Source: Roseburia porci
GTDB lineage: Bacteria; Bacillota; Clostridia; Lachnospirales; Lachnospiraceae
NCBI RefSeq assembly: GCF_009695765.1
Contig: NZ_VUNI01000007.1
Span: 1 to 64,000, forward strand
Length of the DNA stretch: 64,000 bases
Direction of reading: 5' to 3'
In this document: one piece after another, positions 8,320 to 17,627 of the stretch
How the letters are laid out: each line of letters starts with the position of its first letter
Numbering within the stretch: position 1 is the stretch's first letter
The notes under the pieces: generated by a model
What the model saw: the letters and a program-made list of their open reading frames with translations, nothing else
What the model was told of the DNA's origin: nothing
Databases searched by the model: none
Position numbers and translations under genes: made by a program

Positions 8320-8984
8320 CGTACGTTATCTCCTTTATATAAACCTATTACAAGCTTAACCTCGCCAAGTCCAAGGCCTAATTCCTTCGCGATTTCCACA
8401 TCGGTTTTCCCCAGTTTGTGGAGCTGCAAAATTCTTGCATTGCTATTGGCATTTGGTTCATCTACACTCTGAACAGATGCCTCTAACATCTGCTCCCTGT
8501 CAATATCTGCCGGTTCTGTCATTTTTTCTTCTACCGCGTCTGCAGCATCTGCGAGCTTACCAAGAATCTCATTCTCTGTATTCTTTAACTGGTTCGAAAA
8601 ATTCTGCAATTCTCCCGCAAGGTTTGTCAGTTCTTCATGCTTGTCATTTAACATACTGTATAAGAACATGATCTCATTATGACTCTTATTCATAGCGCTC
8701 AGTACAGTGTCTGAATATTCACTGATCGACATCATCTTCTCATTTGTTTCCTTTGCCATGGCACGATCTGCAATGTCCATCAGCTCATCAAGTTTGTCTG
8801 TAATTGCATCATCAATGCGCTGATCTGCATTCTTTAGCTGTTTTTCAACAATCATTTTCATCTGATCGTCATTCAGCTCGCAGATATTCTCAATATCTTT
8901 ATTCGTAATCTTTTCCTGCACAAAAAAACTTCCGATCATAATGATCAGTCCAATAATTATCAATGCGATTTCTACTGCTGTCAT
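8316..8984 (-). CDS. DUF6115-type membrane coiled-coil protein, SwrB-like position
   Basis: A 222-residue protein with one N-terminal transmembrane helix (3-20), a long coiled coil (about 35-150) and a C-terminal helix-turn-helix-like segment (about 185-215, LHKLGKTDVEIAKELGLGLGEV). B. subtilis has swrB (ylxL) in the same place, between sigD and rpsB. SwrB has the same layout and promotes assembly of the flagellar export apparatus. Shared function is inferred from position and architecture, not from alignment. Confidence 0.65.
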   Translation of the reverse strand: MTAVEIALIIIGLIIMIGSFFVQEKITNKDIENICELNDDQMKMIVEKQLKNADQRIDDAITDKLDELMDIADRAMAKETNEKMMSISEYSDTVLSAMNKSHNEIMFLYSMLNDKHEELTNLAGELQNFSNQLKNTENEILGKLADAADAVEEKMTEPADIDREQMLEASVQSVDEPNANSNARILQLHKLGKTDVEIAKELGLGLGEVKLVIGLYKGDNVR

Positions 8985-8999
8985 TTGTTCTTCCTCTGC

Positions 9000-9314
9000 T
9001 TAAATTTTTATATCAAAATTACCGACTGGCTTTTTGGCAACTACGTGGCCATCTTCTTTCTTTTTCGATGGATTTTTCTTTCTATTATCCCGATACTGTC
9101 CCTTGCCTTCCTCCTTCGCATCAAAGCGTTCATCCATCAGCTGGCTGTTTTCAGCCTTATTGACCTGTTTCTGGCTTTGATGTTCCGCTCTTTGAACCTG
9201 CATCTGTATATTCTGCTGGTCCACAGCCGGTTTTGCATCTTCATGCTGTTTCAGCTGACCAATGTCATCTGTTCTTTGAATCATTCCATTAAGCACTACG
9301 GGTCTAATCGTCAT
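9000..9314 (-). CDS. Small charged protein in flagellar operon, unknown function
   Basis: A 104-residue hydrophilic protein, rich in Gln, Lys, Asp and Glu, with no membrane segment. The N-terminus (MTIRPVVLNGMIQRTDDIGQ) looks structured and the middle is probably helical and disordered. It sits between fapA and the DUF6115 gene, in the same direction with short gaps. No family recognised beyond similar small proteins in clostridial flagellar operons. Confidence 0.6.
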   Translation of the reverse strand: MTIRPVVLNGMIQRTDDIGQLKQHEDAKPAVDQQNIQMQVQRAEHQSQKQVNKAENSQLMDERFDAKEEGKGQYRDNRKKNPSKKKEDGHVVAKKPVGNFDIKI

Positions 9315-9359
9315 ATTCTCACCTGCCGTCTATAACTAAAAATTTCAAATCCATTGTTA

Positions 9360-10952
9360 TTATAGCGGAACTGTTTTAATATTTCCATCCTGTTTTTTGA
9401 ATTTTGAATTAAAAACAGGTGATTTTACATGATATTCCATGTCAGCAATCGAAATAACAACACCCGGATACGCCTTTCCTGTAACTGAAACATAAGAATG
9501 TGCCGCCACCATCATCTCAACATGAATCTGGTTCATTTCTGCTCTAAGAGGCTCCAGTCTGGCTTTTTCTTCTTTATAACCTAATGCAAGCTTCTGAACA
9601 TACAGCAGTTTATCTGCCGGAAGCCGATCCCCGCGGTTTATCATTCCCGCATAATTGTCAAGAATCACTTTTTGATCTGCCAGTTTTTCGTCTGCCTGTG
9701 TAATCTGCTTTTTCAGTTCTGTATATCTTTCCTTTTTTGCAGGATCAATTCCAACTTCCAGGATCGTTGGTGTCTCCATCTCTGTTCCAAAGTTATTCGC
9801 TTCAATGCTGTTTGCAGCTCTTGTAACACCGCCATTGATCAGTCCTTTTTTGCCGTGTACCTTAATTGTTCCTCCAGAAGAGACTGTACTGTTTAGGATG
9901 ATTTCAGATTCAATATATCCAGCTGCTGAAACTGTTGCATTCTCAATGTATTTTGAAATAATATTGGATCCGGCTTTTAAAACACCTTTGTGCCTTCCCT
10001 GCACACCACGTTTTACAATAATCTGTCCACCGGCATATACACTGGCATTTTCAATAACACCGTCTACAATGACATCCCCTTCTGCCTGTACGGTAAATCC
10101 ACTTTTAATATTTCCCTTTACATGGACACTCCCATCATAATTGATGTTGCCAATGGAATTATCTACATCCGCCGGCACTTCATATACATTGGACACAAAT
10201 ACCTTTCCGTTAATATACATGACATGTCCGGTAACATCCGAATAAATTTCCGTTTTGTCCTCATTAATGGATATATTCCGTCCATATTCGAGACGACATG
10301 TTTTCACGGTACGGGGTTTAATCTCTTCCCCGTATACGTTGCGTCCGCTTTTTCCCATATCCGCTGGAATCAACTTTGCCAGAAGTTCCCCCTTCTGAAC
10401 ATGCGAAATTGTGTTTAATTCTTTATAATTGACGGTTCCATCCTCATTATGCAGTGGCTGGATTTTCATATCTGTATGGAACATATATTCAATTCTTGCA
10501 TCTCTGCCATGTACCGGCTGAAGTCCTTCTGCAACAACAATATCGGTACAAAACTCACGGTTTTTAAGATAGTTCTTTATCGCATCCTCTTTTATGCCAA
10601 AACGAATCTTATGATACCCAAGGTCGTTTATGATTTCATTTTCATCCATATAACCACCACCTTCAGATGGTGGATAAAACTGGCACACAACTCTCATTTT
10701 ATCCAACGAAACTCTGATATCCATGGTTTCACGGACTTTGATTCCATCCCACGGACCAACATAAACATCTGCTTCATGTCCACTGTTCATGGCAGCATGT
10801 AATTCTTTCAGATCATATCCGTCAATCTGTTTGCTTCTGAGATATTCTTCCACCTCAGAAATATTTAGATTTTTCCCGCCATCTTCAGCCGGGTAAAAAT
10901 GTATGTATGCTTTTTCTTCTGAAAATACCATCTGAAAATACTGATTTTTCAT
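9360..10952 (-). CDS. FapA family (DUF342) protein
   Basis: A 530-residue member of the FapA/DUF342 family. The central part is a long right-handed beta-helix-like stretch with repeated G-V/I patterns (VHVKGNIKSGFTVQAEGDV, VYAGGQIIVKRGVQG), followed by a coiled coil (about 405-470) and a short C-terminal domain. Some family members are annotated as flagellar assembly protein A; polymer-like roles have been suggested but the function is not settled. Located directly after the sigma-28 gene (14-base gap). Confidence 0.8.
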   Translation of the reverse strand: MKNQYFQMVFSEEKAYIHFYPAEDGGKNLNISEVEEYLRSKQIDGYDLKELHAAMNSGHEADVYVGPWDGIKVRETMDIRVSLDKMRVVCQFYPPSEGGGYMDENEIINDLGYHKIRFGIKEDAIKNYLKNREFCTDIVVAEGLQPVHGRDARIEYMFHTDMKIQPLHNEDGTVNYKELNTISHVQKGELLAKLIPADMGKSGRNVYGEEIKPRTVKTCRLEYGRNISINEDKTEIYSDVTGHVMYINGKVFVSNVYEVPADVDNSIGNINYDGSVHVKGNIKSGFTVQAEGDVIVDGVIENASVYAGGQIIVKRGVQGRHKGVLKAGSNIISKYIENATVSAAGYIESEIILNSTVSSGGTIKVHGKKGLINGGVTRAANSIEANNFGTEMETPTILEVGIDPAKKERYTELKKQITQADEKLADQKVILDNYAGMINRGDRLPADKLLYVQKLALGYKEEKARLEPLRAEMNQIHVEMMVAAHSYVSVTGKAYPGVVISIADMEYHVKSPVFNSKFKKQDGNIKTVPL

Positions 10953-10966
10953 GGCTCCCCCAATAT

Positions 10967-11731
10967 TTACTCCATTAAAATTCCCATATAACTGCCCATA
11001 CGCTTTCGCATTTTCACAAGCGCTTTCGTATGCAGCTGTGATACGCGCGACTCTGACACTTCAAGAATTCTGCTGATTTCCTTTAATGTCAGATCTTCAT
11101 AATAGTAAAGTTCAATTACACGTCTTTCTTTTTCTGTCAAAAGATCCAACGAGTCAATCAGTGTCTGTTTCAATTCTTCTTCCGCAATGGCCTCTTCCGG
11201 CTGCGCAAAACTCGTCGGATACCGTATTTCCGTAACCGGTTCCGTTCCCTGTTCTTCAAATTCATTTAAAGAAACGACATTGGTCACTTTAAGCTGTGAC
11301 TGCCATGAAAGCAATTCCGTTTCTGACATTCCAAGTTCTTTTGCTATTTCCTCGTCCGATGCGGTCTTCCCGGTTCTCATCTCCACCTGTTTGATCGCTT
11401 CATCGATTTTTCTCTGCCGTTGTCTGACCGTTCTTGGAATCCAGTCCATTTTACGGATCTGATCGAGAATTGCCCCACGTATTCGCAGACTCGCGTACGT
11501 TTCAAACTTTACATTTTTATCCATATCAAATTTATCAATTGCATCAATGAGTCCAAAAACCCCATAACTTACCAGGTCCTCATATTCCACATTATATCCC
11601 AGATACATGCTAAGACGTCCAGCAACCAGTTTGACCAGCTGTGAATATTCTATAATCAGCTGTTCCCGGAGCTGCTGTGTCGGGTTCTTCTGATAGTCAC
11701 TCCAAAGTTTCTCTTTGTCAACTGTCTTCAT
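10967..11731 (-). CDS. fliA: RNA polymerase sigma-28 factor (FliA/SigD)
   Basis: A 254-residue flagellar sigma factor that directs transcription of late flagellar and chemotaxis genes. Region 2 is visible (YEDLVSYGVFGLIDAIDKFD, then FETYASLRIRGAILDQIRK), as are region 3 and the region 4 helix-turn-helix (LTLKEISRILEVSESRVSQLH). Position at the distal end of the operon, after cheD, matches sigD of B. subtilis. There, distance from the promoter limits sigD expression and creates motile and non-motile subpopulations; whether that applies here is inference. No anti-sigma FlgM gene is in the window. Confidence 0.95.
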   Translation of the reverse strand: MKTVDKEKLWSDYQKNPTQQLREQLIIEYSQLVKLVAGRLSMYLGYNVEYEDLVSYGVFGLIDAIDKFDMDKNVKFETYASLRIRGAILDQIRKMDWIPRTVRQRQRKIDEAIKQVEMRTGKTASDEEIAKELGMSETELLSWQSQLKVTNVVSLNEFEEQGTEPVTEIRYPTSFAQPEEAIAEEELKQTLIDSLDLLTEKERRVIELYYYEDLTLKEISRILEVSESRVSQLHTKALVKMRKRMGSYMGILME

Positions 11732-11745
11732 CTAATCGCCTCAAA

Positions 11746-12027
11746 CTAATTCTTTTGTTCTTCTCCCGGACCTTCTTCACTCTCTTCGGTTTTCTCTTCG
11801 CTTTCCGGTTTTTCTGACCCATCCTCAGGTTTCTCTTCCGGCTCCTTTTCATTAAAGAAGCGGTCTAAAACCAGTTTGACTCCCCAGCCAATGATAAGAA
11901 ATATAACCAGCACAAGTAATAACTGTTTTGTAAATTCTGCAAGTGCCAGGTGCTGACATATTGCAAAAATACAATCCACAAATCCTGCAATCAGCATAAT
12001 GATTGCAGGTACATTTTTTGTATTCAT
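11746..12027 (-). CDS. Small two-helix membrane protein with acidic tail
   Basis: A 93-residue protein with two predicted transmembrane helices (about 5-24 and 33-52), then a cytoplasmic-type tail made almost only of E, K, P, G and S. It lies between cheD and fliA in the operon with short gaps. I do not recognise the family. An accessory role in the motility operon is inferred from context only. Confidence 0.55.
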   Translation of the reverse strand: MNTKNVPAIIMLIAGFVDCIFAICQHLALAEFTKQLLLVLVIFLIIGWGVKLVLDRFFNEKEPEEKPEDGSEKPESEEKTEESEEGPGEEQKN

Positions 12028-12043
12028 ATACCATTTCCTTTGA

Positions 12044-12529
12044 TTATATGATTTTTATTTCTTTTCCAACAGATTTTACATAAAACTCTCCGGTGTCACA
12101 ATGAAGTTCTACTGTTCGACCATAGTTTAATCCCGTATCCTCAGCAATCAGTTTCACACCAAGTTCTTTTAATGTTTTTTTGGCAGCTTCCGCATTCCGG
12201 TCACCAACGTTTCCGATTCCAGACAGTCCGCTTACCTCGAACATCTTAGCACCACCGGCAATCTTAGCCACCAGCCTGTACTTGTTCGCTCCCATTGCAA
12301 TTACCTGATTATATAATTCCCGAATCCCGGTATCTCCAAATTTTGCAATATTGGAATTATTTTTTAATTTTGTACTATCTGGCAGCATATAATGAACCAG
12401 TCCACCAATTTTTGAAGTTGGATCATAAAAGGTAAGTCCTATGCAGGATCCAAGTCCAAGCGTTGTAAGCACATCTGTGCCTTTTCCGGTTTTTAAGTCT
12501 GCCATCCCAACTTTAATTACATCGCCCAT
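12044..12529 (-). CDS. cheD: Chemoreceptor glutamine deamidase CheD
   Basis: A 161-residue protein that deamidates glutamines on methyl-accepting chemotaxis proteins and partners with CheC. The catalytic Cys29 (GLGSCIGL) and His46 (LVHYMLP) are in place. It directly follows cheC, the arrangement expected for the CheC-CheD adaptation complex. Confidence 0.95.
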   Translation of the reverse strand: MGDVIKVGMADLKTGKGTDVLTTLGLGSCIGLTFYDPTSKIGGLVHYMLPDSTKLKNNSNIAKFGDTGIRELYNQVIAMGANKYRLVAKIAGGAKMFEVSGLSGIGNVGDRNAEAAKKTLKELGVKLIAEDTGLNYGRTVELHCDTGEFYVKSVGKEIKII

Positions 12530-12546
12530 AACTTTCTTTATCCCTT

Positions 12547-13167
12547 CTACATTGCAAATCCCAGAGAAGTAAGAATCTTTTCATAAGATCCCTGTTCCGG
12601 CATCAGAATAAAGAAGCCAGACATCATAACATCATCTCCGAATTCTGTTTCGATCATAAGTGCATTATCCCCGTATTGTCCAAACTGAATCGCTGGTACA
12701 CTTAAAATGGCAGCTGCCATATCTACTGCAATGTATGGAATCGATGATGTAATCACAAGATTCGTCATCGATGAAAGCGCGGACAGATAAGATCCGGCAA
12801 TAATATTACCAATCTCTTTCATGGCGGAAAGATCCATCTCACTAAATGGTTCACGATAACTCTGATCTCTTCCCATTAATGTATTCACAAGATAATATGC
12901 TGAATCCATTCTCATAAGGAACATCATACTTCCCGAAATATCCGTTTCCACTTCCAGGAAAATGCCAACAATTGTTTCATCCTCCGGACAGATTGCACCT
13001 CCCAGTTTCGATGCTTCAATCAGCCGCACATCCGGTACATGCATGTTCATTCTGGCATTTATCATCGTTGCAATTGCTGTCGTTGCATTTCCTGCACCAA
13101 TATTACCTATTTCTTTTAAGACATCCACATACATTGTGTTCATGTCATCAAGACTAAATTTGCTCAT
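12547..13167 (-). CDS. cheC: CheY-P phosphatase CheC
   Basis: A 206-residue CheC. Both active-site repeats are present: ExxN at Glu19-Asn22 (LKEIGNIGAGNA) and Glu118-Asn121 (MKEIGNIIAGS). It dephosphorylates CheY-P and is stimulated by CheD, encoded next. A separate CheC-like module is also found in FliY. Confidence 0.95.
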   Translation of the reverse strand: MSKFSLDDMNTMYVDVLKEIGNIGAGNATTAIATMINARMNMHVPDVRLIEASKLGGAICPEDETIVGIFLEVETDISGSMMFLMRMDSAYYLVNTLMGRDQSYREPFSEMDLSAMKEIGNIIAGSYLSALSSMTNLVITSSIPYIAVDMAAAILSVPAIQFGQYGDNALMIETEFGDDVMMSGFFILMPEQGSYEKILTSLGFAM

Positions 13168-13231
13168 ATGTCCCCCTTATCAGCAATACTGAATATAGTG
13201 AGGACAAAAAGCCCCCACTATATTCTAAAAA

Positions 13232-13699
13232 TTAAGCGTTTTCTTTTTCATCAACGATCGCACTGATTTCAAATAAGGATACCAGTGAATCTCCTGTTTT
13301 TCCGATTCCATTGATAAAGTTGTCTTTTACGTTCTTGCTGCTTGTAGCAGACTTATCAATCTCATCAGTTGCCAGTGTTACGACTTCTTTTACCTCATCC
13401 ACAATAATACCAAGAGAACCTTTCTCCTCAATCTTAAGAATAATGATTCTGGAAGCATTGGTAATTACATCATCCTCGAGGCCCATTTTTCTTCGGATGC
13501 TCATTACCGGCACAATTTCACCACGAAGATTTATAATTCCCTTAAAATAAGGCTGTGCCTTCGGAACACGGGTGATTTTCTGCATACGTACAATATTATC
13601 AACGTAACCAATATCAATTCCGTACTGTTCGTTTCCGATACTTACTACAATATACTGTTTGGTTTCAAGTTCTGCATTTTCTACTTTTTTCTCTGCCAT
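13232..13699 (-). CDS. cheW: Chemotaxis coupling protein CheW
   Basis: A 155-residue single-domain adaptor linking receptors to CheA. It shows the CheW core (YIVVSIGNEQYGIDIGYVDNIV, then FKGIINLRGEIVPVMS). Located between cheA and cheC, as in B. subtilis. Confidence 0.96.
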   Translation of the reverse strand: MAEKKVENAELETKQYIVVSIGNEQYGIDIGYVDNIVRMQKITRVPKAQPYFKGIINLRGEIVPVMSIRRKMGLEDDVITNASRIIILKIEEKGSLGIIVDEVKEVVTLATDEIDKSATSSKNVKDNFINGIGKTGDSLVSLFEISAIVDEKENA

Positions 13700-13714
13700 T
13701 GTCCAATCCCCCCG

Positions 13715-15793
13715 TTACATCAAAGTATTTACATCCAGGATCAACGCAACCTCGCCATCACCAAGGATTGTGGCTCCACTGATCAATTTATTGCCATTAA
13801 TGTATTTGCCTAATGACTTAATAACGATTTCCTGCTGTCCGATCAGATTGTCAACTACAAGTCCCGCCTGGCTGTCTCCACGTTTTACAATTACGACAGT
13901 GAGACTTTCCGGTTCTTCCTCACGTGGTTCAATATCAAGAACTTTGTCAAGGCGAATCAAAGGAATTACATTACCTCTCAGGTGAATTACTTCTTCCGCC
14001 TGAATATATTTAATATCTGCCACCGGAATATCCTCAATATTCGAAATAGATCCAAGTGCGATCGCATATTTTTCATCTCTGATTTCAACCATCAGAGCCT
14101 GGATAATTGCAAGTGTAAGTGGAAGTCTTACTGTAAATGTAGTTCCCTCACCAAGCTTTGTAGCAACCTCAACATCTCCACCAAGTGCCTCAATGTTTGA
14201 TTTTACTACATCAAGTCCAACTCCTCGTCCGGAAATATCTGTAATCTTCTTTGCCATGGAAAAGCTTGGTAAAAAGAGCAGATTTACGATTTCTTTCTGA
14301 GTCATCACTTCTGCCTGTTCCGGTGTAACGATTCCTCTTTCAACAGCTTTATTCTTTACTGCTTCTGTGTCAATACCATTACCATCATCGCCAACCTGAA
14401 TGATGACATTATTACCTTCCTGATATGCATTCAGGTAAATGCTTCCGACTTCCGGTTTTCCTCTCTGGATACGTGTCTCATTGTCTTCAAGTCCATGATC
14501 TGCGGAATTACGAAGCAGGTGCTGCAATGGATCACCGATCTGATCCACTACGGTACGGTCAAGTTCTGTATCTTCACCGGTCATAATAAGTTCCATCTTC
14601 TTATTCAGTGTTCTGGAAAGATCACGAATCATTCTCGGGAACTTGCTGACAACACTCTCAATTGGAACCATTCGCACTTTCATAACGGATTCATGCAGGT
14701 TCGTTGTAATACGTTCCAGATATTCAATCTGCTCCTGGAATGACTGGCTGTTCGTGCTGTCACCTTCATTTCCACTAATGGACACAAGACTGTTCTTAGC
14801 AATGATAAGCTCAGACACCTGGTTCATAAGTGCGTCCAGTTTTTCAATATCAACACGGACAGTTCTGTTTGTAACCGGTTTTGCTGTTGTTGTTTTCTTT
14901 CCGGCCGCCGGAGCTTTCTTTGGTTCCGGAGCTTTCTTTGCCTCTGGTGCAGGGCTGTCCGTTTTTTCTTCCTTCTTTTCTTCCTTTTCCGGTTCCGGCT
15001 GCGACTGTGTCAAATCAACCGGTTCAGCAACCGCGTCTTCAATTTCAGATACATTCTTTGCTGCCGCAACAAGCTTGTCTGCACTTTCATTTGTAGCAAT
15101 GTAAAAGCTGAATTCAAGTTCAAACTTCTCATCTTCGATATCCTGTGAGCTCGGACGATATACAAGAATCTGTCCAAATTCTTCCACTGCTTTAAACACA
15201 AGAAATGCTCTTGCAGCTTTCAGAAGACAATCCTTTTGAATGGTAACCTTGACTGCATATACATGCTGTCCTCCGTCAAGAGCTTCTTTCACTGAATTAA
15301 TCTCTGCGTCCGTCAATTCAAACTGCTCAACCTTTTTCTCTGCAGACTCTTCTTTGACTTCCGTCTTTTCCGGTTCCGGCTTTGTTTCCTCTGCCGGCTG
15401 CTCTCCGTTTGCCTTTGCAATAAAATCATTCAGTTCTTTAATGATAAGTTCATTATCTTCCGTACCCTCGTCGGAACTTGCTTTAATGTTCTCAAGATAT
15501 GCATCCAGAGCATCAAGACATTCAAACAACAGGTCAATCATGTTGCTGTCAACCTTAATATGGTCGCTTCTTACTTCCTGGAACACATTTTCCATGTCAT
15601 GCGTCAAATGCTGCATGCGTTTAAATCCCATGGTTCCAGCCATTCCTTTCAGGGAATGTGCAGCCCTGAACACCTCATTGATTGTGTCTTTGTTCTCCGG
15701 TTCTTTCTCAAGAGACATGATACAGTCACTCAGGGTCTGCAAATGTTCGCTACTTTCATCAAGGAAAATTTCAAGATACTGACTTACATCCAT
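13715..15793 (-). CDS. cheA: Chemotaxis histidine kinase CheA
   Basis: A 692-residue soluble kinase. The domains run: P1 with the phosphorylated His46 (FRAAHSLKG), P2-like CheY/CheB docking region (about 155-260), a long Lys/Glu/Pro/Ala linker, P3 dimerisation domain starting VRVDIEKLDALMNQV, P4 ATPase (N-box LLRNSADHGLE, G1 DDGNGID, G2 GRGVGLDVVK) and P5 CheW-like domain. It passes phosphate to CheY and CheB, both encoded in the same operon. Confidence 0.97.
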   Translation of the reverse strand: MDVSQYLEIFLDESSEHLQTLSDCIMSLEKEPENKDTINEVFRAAHSLKGMAGTMGFKRMQHLTHDMENVFQEVRSDHIKVDSNMIDLLFECLDALDAYLENIKASSDEGTEDNELIIKELNDFIAKANGEQPAEETKPEPEKTEVKEESAEKKVEQFELTDAEINSVKEALDGGQHVYAVKVTIQKDCLLKAARAFLVFKAVEEFGQILVYRPSSQDIEDEKFELEFSFYIATNESADKLVAAAKNVSEIEDAVAEPVDLTQSQPEPEKEEKKEEKTDSPAPEAKKAPEPKKAPAAGKKTTTAKPVTNRTVRVDIEKLDALMNQVSELIIAKNSLVSISGNEGDSTNSQSFQEQIEYLERITTNLHESVMKVRMVPIESVVSKFPRMIRDLSRTLNKKMELIMTGEDTELDRTVVDQIGDPLQHLLRNSADHGLEDNETRIQRGKPEVGSIYLNAYQEGNNVIIQVGDDGNGIDTEAVKNKAVERGIVTPEQAEVMTQKEIVNLLFLPSFSMAKKITDISGRGVGLDVVKSNIEALGGDVEVATKLGEGTTFTVRLPLTLAIIQALMVEIRDEKYAIALGSISNIEDIPVADIKYIQAEEVIHLRGNVIPLIRLDKVLDIEPREEEPESLTVVIVKRGDSQAGLVVDNLIGQQEIVIKSLGKYINGNKLISGATILGDGEVALILDVNTLM

Positions 15794-15794
15794 T

Positions 15795-16868
15795 TTATCT
15801 TACCCCCACATTCTTAGTTATTGTTTTGGCTACCTCTGTAAGAGGAACTACTTCATCTACTACTCCTGCCTCTGCTATCATTTTTGGCATTCCATATACG
15901 ACACATGTCTCCGCATTCTGTGCAATAACATGAATCGGTTTATGCTGGTTCAGTGAAAGAATTCCGTTTGTTCCGTCTGCTCCCATTCCTGTCAGAACAA
16001 CACAGACAATTTCGTCATATCCGGACTGGGATAATGAATCAAACATGATATTTGCACAGGGTTTCAATCCTCCAATGGCAGGCATATCATTGTATACCAC
16101 CTTATGCCCTCCATCCGGTGTCTTTTTCACTTCAATGTGTTTGCCTCCTGGTGCAATATAAACGGTTCCTTTTTCCAGCTTTTCCCCATCCTCAGCTTCT
16201 TTTACCTTAATCTCACTGATCTCATTCAGCCGATCTGCCATAGATTTTGTAAATCCGGCTGGCATATGCTGAACAAGTACCATCGGAGCATCCAGATTCT
16301 TAGGCAGGTACGGAATTACACTCTGTAAAGCCTTCGGACCTCCGGTAGAACATGCAAGAGCAACGATTTTACCACCTTTTCCTAAAGGAGCCTTCATCCT
16401 TGTAACTGTTGGTGAAATGCTCTTCTTCGGAATCGGATCTGAAGTCTGCATTCTTCTTGTATATGATCTTGTCCGTAAAACTGCTGACAGAATAGAGAGA
16501 AGGCGATTCTTAAAATCCTCGCCTTTTGCCTCTATGATATTTGTCGGCTTGGTTACAAAATCGATTGCACCACGTTCCATTGCAAGAATGGTCACTTCAG
16601 CATCTTTTGTAGTCAGTGTGCTGACCATAATAATATTTGCTTTTATGTGCTCTTTTTGTAACCTTTCAAGTAATTCCAGACCATCCATCCTCGGCATATT
16701 GACATCCAAAACAACTCCATCATAAGAAGTTGTTTTTAATTTTTCATACGCTTCAAGACCGTCTCTGCATACATCAATTGCCTGAAAATTACTATCTGAG
16801 TTGATTATATCACATATGGCTCTTCTCATGAGTGCAGAGTCATCAACAACAAGAATGTTTTTCTTCAT
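15795..16868 (-). CDS. cheB: Chemotaxis methylesterase CheB
   Basis: A 357-residue response regulator. Its receiver domain carries the phospho-acceptor Asp55 (VVLDVNMPRMDG). The C-terminal methylesterase/deamidase domain has the catalytic serine in ACSTGGP, histidine in LVQHMP and aspartate in GMGADGTNG. The ATG at 16868 gives the family-typical MKKNILVVDD; an in-frame ATG at 16880 would add MGDG. Either start is close to the ycgR stop codon, so translation is coupled. The matching methyltransferase gene cheR is not in this window. Confidence 0.94.
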   Translation of the reverse strand: MKKNILVVDDSALMRRAICDIINSDSNFQAIDVCRDGLEAYEKLKTTSYDGVVLDVNMPRMDGLELLERLQKEHIKANIIMVSTLTTKDAEVTILAMERGAIDFVTKPTNIIEAKGEDFKNRLLSILSAVLRTRSYTRRMQTSDPIPKKSISPTVTRMKAPLGKGGKIVALACSTGGPKALQSVIPYLPKNLDAPMVLVQHMPAGFTKSMADRLNEISEIKVKEAEDGEKLEKGTVYIAPGGKHIEVKKTPDGGHKVVYNDMPAIGGLKPCANIMFDSLSQSGYDEIVCVVLTGMGADGTNGILSLNQHKPIHVIAQNAETCVVYGMPKMIAEAGVVDEVVPLTEVAKTITKNVGVR

Positions 16869-16872
16869 ACCA

Positions 16873-17616
16873 TCACCCATTTTCTTTCTTACGCGCTTTT
16901 CTTTCTTCGTCAAAAATATATTTAATGATTGCCTCGCGTGTTCTCGGATTTTTAATCAGAAATTTTGCACGATAAATATATTTTTCTGAGCTTTTCTCCG
17001 ATTTCCATCCATCTATGATTTTGACAACAATATAAAATTGCTGATCGATCCATTCATTATTCAGATGCATTACTACGAGCAAATGTGATTTTGCTTCTAA
17101 TTCCTGATCACAGACAAAACGGATTCCACCGCCACTGATATCCAAAACAGTTCCTCTTTTACATGCTTCAAAGAAATTATCGTCATGAAGTTCCTGAAAG
17201 ATCTCTTCCGTCGTTTCCAGCTGTGCCATTTCATCTGTAATCTGATAATAATTAATATCAATCGCACAGCTCATGCGGAAAAACTCTCTCCGCTGAATCC
17301 GTTCCAGGTTCGTATTCATTTCTACAAGTAAAATATACAGGTTTCCTTTTTTGTAACGATCAACCACGGTTCCGACACAGCCATACATTCCATTTTTCCC
17401 ATAGAACAAAAGACTATATCTTATACCTGCCGGCAGCAAAAGCATTTTCCCACCCTCTGTCGGCATTGAAATTTCCATCTCAGAATCATCCAGAATATCA
17501 AGGACACTGCTTTTGTATATTTTAACTGTATCTCCTGTTTCATTTGCCTGTTGTGTTTGTTGAAGCATTTGGATATCTATTTTGTTTCCAGGCTCAATTA
17601 ATTCAGAAAGTAACAT
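16873..17616 (-). CDS. YcgR-type flagellar brake protein with PilZ domain
   Basis: A 247-residue protein with an N-terminal YcgR-like domain and a C-terminal PilZ domain. The c-di-GMP binding residues are visible: RRxxxR at 109-114 (QRREFFR) and LDISGGGIRF further on. Proteins of this type bind c-di-GMP and slow the flagellar motor. Placed between flhG and cheB inside the flagellar operon, as ypfA-like genes often are in Clostridia. Confidence 0.88.
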   Translation of the reverse strand: MLLSELIEPGNKIDIQMLQQTQQANETGDTVKIYKSSVLDILDDSEMEISMPTEGGKMLLLPAGIRYSLLFYGKNGMYGCVGTVVDRYKKGNLYILLVEMNTNLERIQRREFFRMSCAIDINYYQITDEMAQLETTEEIFQELHDDNFFEACKRGTVLDISGGGIRFVCDQELEAKSHLLVVMHLNNEWIDQQFYIVVKIIDGWKSEKSSEKYIYRAKFLIKNPRTREAIIKYIFDEERKARKKENG

Positions 17617-17627
17617 ATTTCTCTCCC

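Noticed and set aside
14880-15020. Possible separate plus-strand membrane gene opposite cheA
   Set aside because: The reading frame is a shadow of the low-complexity CheA linker, with no ribosome site or codon pattern of its own.
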